A model generated the notes under the pieces. That model worked only from the letters and a program-made list of their open reading frames with translations. It did no database searches and was not told the DNA's origin. Both the position numbers and the translations under genes were made by a program. A DNA stretch of 5,548 nt from Pseudomonadota bacterium (GTDB taxonomy: Bacteria > Pseudomonadota > Gammaproteobacteria > Xanthomonadales > Xanthomonadaceae): contig JAFAFF010000362.1 in NCBI GenBank assembly GCA_023423605.1, forward strand, positions 1-5,548, given 5' to 3'. Position 1 is the stretch's first letter. The number at the start of each line of letters is the position of its first letter. Below, one piece after another: positions 1 to 5,548 of this stretch.

Positions 1-482
1 CGGTAGCGCGGCAACTGCGGCTGCGCAACCTCGGCGGCATCATCATCATCGATTTCATCGACATGGATGACCCCGAGCATCGTCGCCAGGTGCTGCGCAC
101 GCTGGAAAAGGCGCTGGCGCGCGACCACGCCAAGACCACGGTGTACGAATTTTCGCCGCTGGGCCTGGTGGAAATGACCCGCAAGCGCACCGTGGAAAGC
201 CTGGAGCGGCAGCTGTCCGAGCCCTGTCCGGAGTGCAGCGGCCGCGGTTCCATCAAGACCGCCGAAACGGTGACGTACGAAATTTTCCGCGAGATCACCC
301 GTGCGGTGCGCCAGTTCGACGCCGCGCGGCTGCTGGTGATCGCCTCGTCCAAGGTGGTCGCGCGCATCACCGATGAGGAATCCACCGCGGTGGCCGAGCT
401 GGAGGAGTTCCTCGGCAAGAGCATCCGCTTCCAGGCCGATGACCAGTACCTTCAGGAACAATTCGATGTGGTCCTGCTCTGA
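1..482 (+). CDS. rng: Ribonuclease G, C-terminal part (5'-truncated by window edge)
   Basis: This is the last 159 residues of RNase G, with the first whole codon at position 3. The enzyme is a cytoplasmic Mg2+-dependent, single-strand-specific endoribonuclease of the RNase E/G family; it matures the 5' end of 16S rRNA and cleaves some mRNAs. Visible landmarks are LRNLGGIIIIDFIDMD (codons 24-68), whose acidic residues belong to the family's metal-binding active-site region, then PLGLVEMTRKR (about 153-185). A CPECSGRG zinc-link follows, with cysteine codons at 225 and 234. The family uses this CPxC pair to share a zinc ion between two subunits. The protein ends in YLQEQFDVVLL, very like the E. 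coli RNase G tail (recalled, not aligned). It stops right after the small domain, without the long scaffold region of RNase E, which is why I call it G rather than E. The N-terminal two thirds (S1 and RNase H-like regions) lie outside the window. The frame is intact. Confidence 0.96.
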   Translation, partial: VARQLRLRNLGGIIIIDFIDMDDPEHRRQVLRTLEKALARDHAKTTVYEFSPLGLVEMTRKRTVESLERQLSEPCPECSGRGSIKTAETVTYEIFREITRAVRQFDAARLLVIASSKVVARITDEESTAVAELEEFLGKSIRFQADDQYLQEQFDVVLL

Positions 483-485
483 CCC

Positions 486-3400
486 ATGCCGGCAGGTAGC
501 CGGCTGCGGCCGATGAACGTTCCGCCGCGGCTGCGGTTGCGGAGGATCCGTCGTCTTGCCCTGTATGCCACCGCCGTGGCGCTGGTGGCGGTGGCGCTGC
601 TGGTGGGTACGCTCAGCCAGCTGTTGCCGCTGGCCGAACGCAACCCGGGTGAAGTGGCGGCGTGGCTGAGTGCGCGTGCCGGCCAGCCGGTGCGTTTCGA
701 ACGCCTGCGTACCGAATGGACCCGGCGCGGTCCGTTGCTGCGGCTGGAAGGGCTGCATATCGGCGGCGGTGACGGTGTCCGCATCGGCCAGGCGGAAGTG
801 GCGGTGGCGATGTACGCCGGGCTGCTGCCCGGGCGTTCGCTGACCGAGCTTCGGCTGCGCGGCCTGGCGCTCACCCTGCAGCGTGCCGACGACGGCCGCT
901 GGAGCGTGCGCGGGTTGCCCCATTCGCAGGCGGGCGATCCGCTGGACGCCCTGCGCCGGCTGGGCGAGCTGCAGGTGGCGGGTGGCCGCCTGCGGGTGGA
1001 GGCGCCCTCGCTGGGCCTGCAGGCAGCGTTGCCGCGGGTGGACCTGCGCCTGCGCATCAACGGCGACCGCCTGAAGGTCGGTGTGCGTGCGTTCGCCCGG
1101 GAAGATGCGCTGCCGCTGTCCGCGGTGCTGGACATCGATCGCCGCAAGGGCGACGGCGACGCCTGGCTGGGCGGCGATCCGGTCGATCTGGGTGCGTGGT
1201 CGCCCCTGCTGGATGCGGGTGGCGTACGCGTGCTGAAAGGCCGTGGCGAGCTCAATGCATGGGTTGCACTGCGCGACTTCCGCGCGGTCATGGTCACCAC
1301 TGATACCGACCTTGCCGGGTTGCAGTTGGCCGGCGCAGCCACCACGCACGTACGCGAGCCGCGTCTGGACCTGGAGCGCCTGCAGGTGCGCGCGCGATGG
1401 CGCTACAGCGCCGGCGGCTGGCGTGCCGAAGCGCCGCGGTTGCGGGCGCGCATGGACGGCAGCGAATCGGTACTGGACGGGCTGCTGATCGGTGGCGGCC
1501 AGCATCTGGCGCTGGCCGGCGACACGGTGGATGGCCGCGTGCTGCTGCGTGGGCTGGCGTTGACCGACCGGCTGGACGCCGGCCTGCGGGACTGGCTGTA
1601 CCGCGCGCGACCGCATGTGCAGGTGCGTGCACTGACCCTGGGCGGCGAGCGTGGCCGGGCCGTATGGGCGGAAGGCGAACTGGCGGACCTGTCATTCGCC
1701 AGCGTGGACGGCTCTCCGGGGCTGTCCGGTATCGGCGGACGTTTCCAGGGCGATGCGCAGGGCGTGAGCCTGCAACTGCAGCCACAGCGGCAACTGCAGT
1801 TCGACTGGCCATCGGGTTTCGGCGTGCGCCATGACGTGCACCTGGCCGGCGAACTGGTGGGCTGGCGCGACGAAGCCGGCGGCTGGCGGGTGGGGACCCC
1901 GGCACTGCGCGTGCAGGGCAGCGACTATGCCGCGGACGTGCGCGGCGGGATGTGGTTCCAGGGCGACGGCAGCCGGCCGTGGATGCAGTTGGCGGCGAAG
2001 ATCGACGATGTACCGATGACCGCCGCCAAGCGTTTCTGGATCCATTCGAAGATGAGCAAGGCGGCGACCGCGTGGCTGGACACGGCATTGCAGTCAGGCC
2101 GTGTGCGCGAGGGCGTGGGACTGGTCACCGGCGATCTCGACGACTGGCCTTTCAATGACCATGATGGCCGCTTCGAAGCGCGTGGCCACATCGCCAATGG
2201 CACCATCCGCTTCCAGCCCGGCTGGCCGGACATGACCGCTACGGACGGGGACATTGCCTTCATCGGTGCAGGATTCCAGCTGCAGGGGCGTGGCGAGCTG
2301 GGGGGCGTGAAGATCGATGCGATCGAAGCGGGCATCGATGATTTCGGCGATGCGCCGTTGTACGTGCGGGCGCATACCCGCAGCGATGCAGGCAAGCTGC
2401 TGGCGATGCTGCGACGCAGCCCGCTGCACGCGGAATATGGGGAAACGCTGGACAACCTGGGCGCGAGCGGGCCGGCAAGCGTGGACTTCGACCTGCTGCA
2501 GCCGCTGCATGACGGCCAGCCCGGGCACCTGCGCGGCAACGTGGCGCTGGACGGCGTGAAACTGTCGGAGAAGCGCTATGCACTTGAGTTCGAGGACGTA
2601 CGTGGAACGGCGCGCTATGGCGATGGCGGTTTCGCCGCCGACGAGCTGGGCGTGCGTCATCTGGGGCAGCCGGGCCGGCTGGCGCTGCGTGCGGGCAGCT
2701 TCGTGAGCGATCCGCGGTTGGCGTTCGAATCACGGCTGGACGCGGCGCTGGATGCTGCGGTGTTGCTGGATCGTGCGCCGGAGATGGCCTGGCTCAAGCC
2801 CTATATCGAGGGACGCTCGCGCTGGAGCATCGGCGTGGACCTGCCGGGTGCGCTGGCGGCGACGGGCGCGGCGTCACCGCCAGGCGGCGCGGCAGCGGTT
2901 CCGGCGGCACGCCTGCATCTGCAGTCGGACCTGGTGGGTACGCAGCTGAAGTTTCCTGCGCCGCTGGACAAGCCGGCCGGTGAAGCGCTGGATACCCGCG
3001 TGGCCGCGCAGTTGCCGATGGGCGATGGCCGGATCGATGTGGCGTTCGGCGAGCGGCTGGCGCTGGCCGCGCGCACGCAGCAGGGGCGCACGGGTGTCCA
3101 GGTCACCCTGGGCCGTTCGCAGGTGGATCGCGAACCACCGGCCAGCGGGTTGGCGGTGACCGGCCGCAGCGGCACGCTGGATGCGCTGGAATGGATCGGC
3201 CTGGCGCGGGGGGCGGCCGGCGAGGGCGGCGATGGCAGCGACGGCATGCCGCTGCGCTCGGTGGACGTGCAGGTGGCGCAGCTGTTGTTGATCGGCGGAG
3301 TGTTCGAGCAGACCCGCCTGCAGTTGCGGCCGGGCGCACAGCAGCTTGAGGTACGGCTGGACGGCCCGTCGCTGGCAGGCCAGCTGAACGTGCCCAATGC

Positions 3401-4397
3401 CAGTGGTGGCACCATCGCCGGCACGCTGCAGCGGGTGTACTGGAAATCGCTGCCGGGTCCGCCGCAGGCGCCGCCGGGCGACGGCGCGCCGATCATCCTG
3501 CCCGACGGCCAGGCGATGACCGCGCGCGTGCAGGCCAGCGCCGACGATACCGATCCCGCTGCGGTGCCGCCGCTGGCGCTGGACATCACCGACCTGAAGT
3601 TCGGCAAGGTGGCGCTGGGCCAGGCGACGGTGCGTACCCGTCCGGTTGCACAGGGACTGCAGGTGGATCAGCTGGATTTCCGTTCACCGGGACAGGCCAT
3701 CGATGTGCGTGGCCGGTGGCTGGGCAAGGGCGATGCCGCGCGTACCGCGTTGACCGCACAGGTGCGCAGCCAGGACCTGGGGGGATTGATGCAGGACCTG
3801 GATTTCGGTGGCCAGCTGCGCGGCGGGCAGGGCAGCGTGGACCTGCAGGCGGGCTGGAAAGGCGGGCCATCGGATTTCCAGCTCGGCAACCTGGAGGGCT
3901 CGATGAAGGTGGCTGCGCATGATGGCCAGTTGCTGGAGCTGGAACCCGGGGCCGGCCGCGTGCTGGGTCTGCTCAGCGTGACCCAGCTTCCGCGCCGCTT
4001 GATGCTGGATTTCCGTGATTTCTTTTCCAAGGGGTTCGCCTTCAACCAGATCGGCGGCACGCTGCAGTTCGGTGCCGGCATGGCGACCACCGATTCGGTG
4101 CTCATCGAGGGGCCGGCGGCGAACATCCGCATCCGTGGCCGCACCGATCTGCGGCATCAGCAGTTCGACCAGACCATCGACGTGAATCCGCGTGCGGGCA
4201 ACCTGCTCACCGTGGTGGGCGCGTTTGCCGGTGGGCCGGTCGGCGCCGCGCTGGGCGCCGCCACCAACGCGGTGCTGTCCCGGCCGCTGGGCGAGATCGG
4301 CGCGAAGACCTATCACGTCACCGGGCCCTGGAAGGACCCGAAGGTGGATGTGGTGGAGCGCGAGGCCGCGCCGGTGCCGGTGCCGGAAACGCGTTGA
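486..4397 (+). CDS. yhdP: YhdP family AsmA-like envelope protein (phospholipid transport)
   Basis: This complete 1303-residue protein is close to the length of E. coli YhdP (about 1270). Known role: YhdP, with TamB and YdbH, is an inner-membrane-anchored, periplasm-spanning AsmA-like protein that helps carry phospholipids to the outer membrane. Seen here: a basic N-terminus, one membrane segment at about 24-46, and WLSARAGQPVRFERL (60-74), typical of AsmA-like N-termini. The DUF3971-type middle has WPF at 554-556 and FQPGWP at 576-581. SDLVGTQLKFPAPLDK follows at 814-829, then the C-terminal AsmA_2 signature: EPGAGRVLGLLS (1153-1164), RRLMLDFRDFFSKGFAF (1170-1186) and a Gly/Ala-rich hydrophobic stretch (1239-1264) before YHVTGPWKDPKV. 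Ala/Gly/Pro-rich linkers interrupt the body. It begins three bases after the rng stop, so it is probably co-transcribed and possibly translationally coupled. ATG 486 has no clear Shine-Dalgarno sequence; ATG 513 (Met10) is a plausible alternative and leaves the membrane segment intact. Confidence 0.95.
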   Translation: MPAGSRLRPMNVPPRLRLRRIRRLALYATAVALVAVALLVGTLSQLLPLAERNPGEVAAWLSARAGQPVRFERLRTEWTRRGPLLRLEGLHIGGGDGVRIGQAEVAVAMYAGLLPGRSLTELRLRGLALTLQRADDGRWSVRGLPHSQAGDPLDALRRLGELQVAGGRLRVEAPSLGLQAALPRVDLRLRINGDRLKVGVRAFAREDALPLSAVLDIDRRKGDGDAWLGGDPVDLGAWSPLLDAGGVRVLKGRGELNAWVALRDFRAVMVTTDTDLAGLQLAGAATTHVREPRLDLERLQVRARWRYSAGGWRAEAPRLRARMDGSESVLDGLLIGGGQHLALAGDTVDGRVLLRGLALTDRLDAGLRDWLYRARPHVQVRALTLGGERGRAVWAEGELADLSFASVDGSPGLSGIGGRFQGDAQGVSLQLQPQRQLQFDWPSGFGVRHDVHLAGELVGWRDEAGGWRVGTPALRVQGSDYAADVRGGMWFQGDGSRPWMQLAAKIDDVPMTAAKRFWIHSKMSKAATAWLDTALQSGRVREGVGLVTGDLDDWPFNDHDGRFEARGHIANGTIRFQPGWPDMTATDGDIAFIGAGFQLQGRGELGGVKIDAIEAGIDDFGDAPLYVRAHTRSDAGKLLAMLRRSPLHAEYGETLDNLGASGPASVDFDLLQPLHDGQPGHLRGNVALDGVKLSEKRYALEFEDVRGTARYGDGGFAADELGVRHLGQPGRLALRAGSFVSDPRLAFESRLDAALDAAVLLDRAPEMAWLKPYIEGRSRWSIGVDLPGALAATGAASPPGGAAAVPAARLHLQSDLVGTQLKFPAPLDKPAGEALDTRVAAQLPMGDGRIDVAFGERLALAARTQQGRTGVQVTLGRSQVDREPPASGLAVTGRSGTLDALEWIGLARGAAGEGGDGSDGMPLRSVDVQVAQLLLIGGVFEQTRLQLRPGAQQLEVRLDGPSLAGQLNVPNASGGTIAGTLQRVYWKSLPGPPQAPPGDGAPIILPDGQAMTARVQASADDTDPAAVPPLALDITDLKFGKVALGQATVRTRPVAQGLQVDQLDFRSPGQAIDVRGRWLGKGDAARTALTAQVRSQDLGGLMQDLDFGGQLRGGQGSVDLQAGWKGGPSDFQLGNLEGSMKVAAHDGQLLELEPGAGRVLGLLSVTQLPRRLMLDFRDFFSKGFAFNQIGGTLQFGAGMATTDSVLIEGPAANIRIRGRTDLRHQQFDQTIDVNPRAGNLLTVVGAFAGGPVGAALGAATNAVLSRPLGEIGAKTYHVTGPWKDPKVDVVEREAAPVPVPETR
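543..623 (+). other. N-terminal membrane anchor / signal-anchor of YhdP
   Basis: Residues about 20-46 of YhdP are an arginine-rich cluster (RIRR) followed by an uninterrupted hydrophobic run, LALYATAVALVAVALLVGTL, ending near SQLLPLAERNP. By the positive-inside rule, the short N-terminus should stay in the cytoplasm and the rest of the protein should lie in the periplasm. No signal peptidase I or lipobox site is evident, so it should remain an uncleaved anchor, as in characterised AsmA-like proteins. The limits are estimated by eye. Confidence 0.8.
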
Positions 4398-4428
4398 CGG
4401 ACAGGAAAGGTTCGCTGTTCCGCGTCCG
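4398..4428 (+). repeat. Inverted repeat immediately after the yhdP stop
   Basis: CGGAC (4398-4402) pairs with GTCCG (4424-4428), and GGAA (4404-4407) pairs with TTCC (4418-4421). The two halves are separated by a small internal loop (A against GC), with a 10-nt apical loop. The first base of the stem follows the TGA directly. No T-run follows, so it does not look like a standard intrinsic terminator. It could be an RNA 3'-end or processing structure, or a chance fold in GC-rich DNA. Confidence 0.4.
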
Positions 4429-4439
4429 GGGTGGCTTGC

Positions 4440-4461
4440 GTGGAGGGCCGGCCGCCCCCAC
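4440..4461 (+). repeat. GC-rich hairpin just upstream of the tldD start
   Basis: GTGGAGGGC (4440-4448) pairs with GCCCCCAC (4454-4461) with one bulged A, giving eight base pairs, seven of them G-C, around the five-base loop CGGCC. It ends nine bases before the tldD ATG. The left arm contains GGAGGG (4442-4447), the best Shine-Dalgarno-like string in the gap, but it lies about 23 bases from the ATG. There is no T-tract, so it is not a convincing Rho-independent terminator. A role in tldD translation or mRNA stability is inference only. Confidence 0.45.
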
Positions 4462-4470
4462 ATCGGGACG

Positions 4471-5548
4471 ATGACCGACAACGCACTGACTCTCGCCACC
4501 GACCGCCTGCTGCAGCCCGCCGGGCTGGATGCTGCCACCCTGGAACGTACCTTTGGCCACCTGCTGGGGCCGGGCATCGATTTTGGTGACCTGTATTTCC
4601 AGCATGCGCGGCGCGAGAGCTGGAGCGTGGAAGACGGCATCGTCAAGGACGGTGCGCATTCCATCGAGCAGGGCGTGGGCGTGCGCGCCATTGCCGGCGA
4701 GAAGACCGGCTTTGCCTATTCCGACGATATCCACCGTGATGCACTGGCCGCTGCGGCGCAGTCCGCGCGCGCCATCTCGCGCGAAGGCGGTGCCCAGCAC
4801 GGCCGCTCGCTGGTGCGCGGCGATGCACGCGCGCTGTATCCGGCGCTGGATCCGGTGGACAGCCTCGGCAACGAGGCCAAGGTGGACGTACTCAAGCGCC
4901 TGGATGCCTACCTTCGCGCTGCCGATCCGCGGGTGAAGCAGGTGATGGTGAGCCTGTCCGGCGGCGTGGACACGGTGCTCATCGCACGCAGCGATGGCGT
5001 GCTCGGTGCGGATATCCGCCCGCTGGTGCGCTTGAACGTACAGGTCATCGTCGAACAGGACGGGCGTCGTGAATCCGGTTATGCCGGCGGTGGTGGTCGC
5101 TACGATTACGCTGCGCTGTTTGCCGGTGGACGCCCTGAAGCATTCGCGCGCGAGGCCCTGCGCCAGGCCCTGGTGAACCTGGAAGCGGTGCCGGCACCGG
5201 CCGGCGTGATGCCGGTGGTGCTGGGCCCGGGCTGGCCCGGCGTGCTGCTGCACGAAGCGGTCGGCCATGGCCTGGAAGGCGATTTCAACCGCAAGGGCAC
5301 CAGCGTTTACGCCGGCCGCCTGGGCGAGCGGGTGGCGTCGCCGGGAGTGACCATCGTCGATGACGGCACCCTGGACGGGCGTCGTGGCTCCCTGAACATC
5401 GATGACGAAGGGCACCCCACGCAGTGCACTACCCTCATCGAGGACGGCATCCTGGTCGGCTACATGCAGGATTCGCTCAACGCGCGGTTGATGGGCATGG
5501 CACCGACCGGCAATGGCCGCCGCGAATCGTTCGCGCACCTGACCATGC
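4471..5548 (+). CDS. tldD: Metalloprotease subunit TldD, N-terminal 359 residues (3'-truncated by window edge)
   Basis: TldD pairs with TldE/PmbA to form a cytoplasmic zinc metalloprotease. In E. coli the complex degrades unfolded peptides, helps remove the CcdA antitoxin and takes part in microcin B17 maturation. Seen here: LDAATLERTFG (19-29), FGDLYFQ (38-44), ESWSVEDGIVKDG (49-61) and QGVGVRAIAGEKTGFAYS (67-84) in the N-terminal domain. The metal-binding motif is HEAVGH, with His261, Glu262 and His266, followed by GLEGDFNRKGTS. Then come the conserved GYMQD (330-334) and TGNGRRES (346-353). The frame is open to the right edge, leaving out roughly the last 120 residues of a family usually about 480 long, including the C-terminal cysteine metal ligand. 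ATG 4471 is the first ATG/GTG/TTG in this frame after the yhdP stop, and it gives a family-like N-terminus. Its ribosome-binding site is weak: only GGGA at 4465-4468, very close to the ATG. The 73-bp gap after yhdP is compatible with one operon. Confidence 0.96.
   Translation, partial: MTDNALTLATDRLLQPAGLDAATLERTFGHLLGPGIDFGDLYFQHARRESWSVEDGIVKDGAHSIEQGVGVRAIAGEKTGFAYSDDIHRDALAAAAQSARAISREGGAQHGRSLVRGDARALYPALDPVDSLGNEAKVDVLKRLDAYLRAADPRVKQVMVSLSGGVDTVLIARSDGVLGADIRPLVRLNVQVIVEQDGRRESGYAGGGGRYDYAALFAGGRPEAFAREALRQALVNLEAVPAPAGVMPVVLGPGWPGVLLHEAVGHGLEGDFNRKGTSVYAGRLGERVASPGVTIVDDGTLDGRRGSLNIDDEGHPTQCTTLIEDGILVGYMQDSLNARLMGMAPTGNGRRESFAHLTM

Noticed and set aside
38..53. ATC trinucleotide repeat (ATCATCATCATC) near the left edge
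   Set aside because: It encodes the run of isoleucines before DFIDMD, a conserved RNase E/G core strand, so it reflects protein constraint rather than a microsatellite.
452..1345. - strand open frame (297 codons) opposite the rng end and yhdP start
   Set aside because: Its product is rich in Arg, Ser, Pro and Ala, typical of out-of-frame translation of GC-rich DNA, and it overlaps conserved coding sequence of yhdP.
4394..4422. Possible sigma-70 promoter for tldD (TTGACG at 4394-4399)
   Set aside because: The -35-like hexamer overlaps the yhdP stop codon, and at the proper spacing there is only GTTCCG, a poor -10 match. The gap is otherwise G/C-rich.
4440..4470. Intrinsic terminator between yhdP and tldD
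   Set aside because: The stem is strong but is followed by ATCGGGACG and then the tldD start codon, with no T-tract on the + strand.
3684..4691. Long - strand open frame (335 codons) opposite the yhdP end and tldD start
   Set aside because: It is in antisense register with yhdP, and the same codon-bias explanation applies. It crosses the yhdP-tldD gap but shows no recognisable domain and overlaps two well-supported genes.
4318..5538. Long - strand open frame (406 codons) opposite tldD
   Set aside because: Its codons are in register with tldD on the other strand. It stays open because tldD avoids TTA, CTA and TCA codons, as expected with G/C-ending codon bias. Its product resembles no family I recognise, while tldD matches its family throughout.
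1..5548. A novel defence, mobile or CRISPR-type system
   Set aside because: Nearly all bases are accounted for by three conserved housekeeping genes and a 73-bp gap. I saw no direct-repeat array, transposase, integrase, att-like repeat, tRNA or compositional break.

Overview
The window is an ordinary, GC-rich (visibly well above 60% by eye), densely coded piece of a gammaproteobacterial chromosome. All three genes lie on the + strand in the order rng (3' end) - yhdP (complete) - tldD (5' part). This order is conserved in many Gammaproteobacteria. Codon use is strongly biased to G/C at third positions. Base composition and protein style fit the Xanthomonadaceae/Lysobacteraceae (Stenotrophomonas, Xanthomonas and relatives), but nothing in the window fixes the genus.

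Layout: 1-482 is the C-terminal third of ribonuclease G. It carries the end of the catalytic DNase I-like subdomain, the CPxC zinc-link and the small dimerisation domain. Three bases after its stop, 486-4397 encodes a 1303-residue YhdP/AsmA-like protein with an N-terminal inner-membrane anchor and a very long periplasmic body. A 73-bp gap (4398-4470) holds two GC-rich inverted repeats and no evident promoter. tldD starts at 4471 and runs off the right edge after 359 codons. It includes the HExxxH metal-binding motif but not the C-terminal part of the protein.

The genes probably form one co-transcribed unit. RNase G processes rRNA and mRNA in the cytoplasm. YhdP spans the envelope and takes part in phospholipid delivery to the outer membrane. 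TldD, with its partner TldE/PmbA (not in this window), forms a metalloprotease that degrades unfolded peptides. No direct functional link between them is shown by the sequence. The long open frames on the - strand are by-products of codon bias.

I found no mobile element, CRISPR array, RNA gene or undescribed system. The points worth a second look are modest: the rng-yhdP junction, where one TGA separates two in-frame genes; the paired hairpins before tldD; and low-complexity linkers in YhdP.
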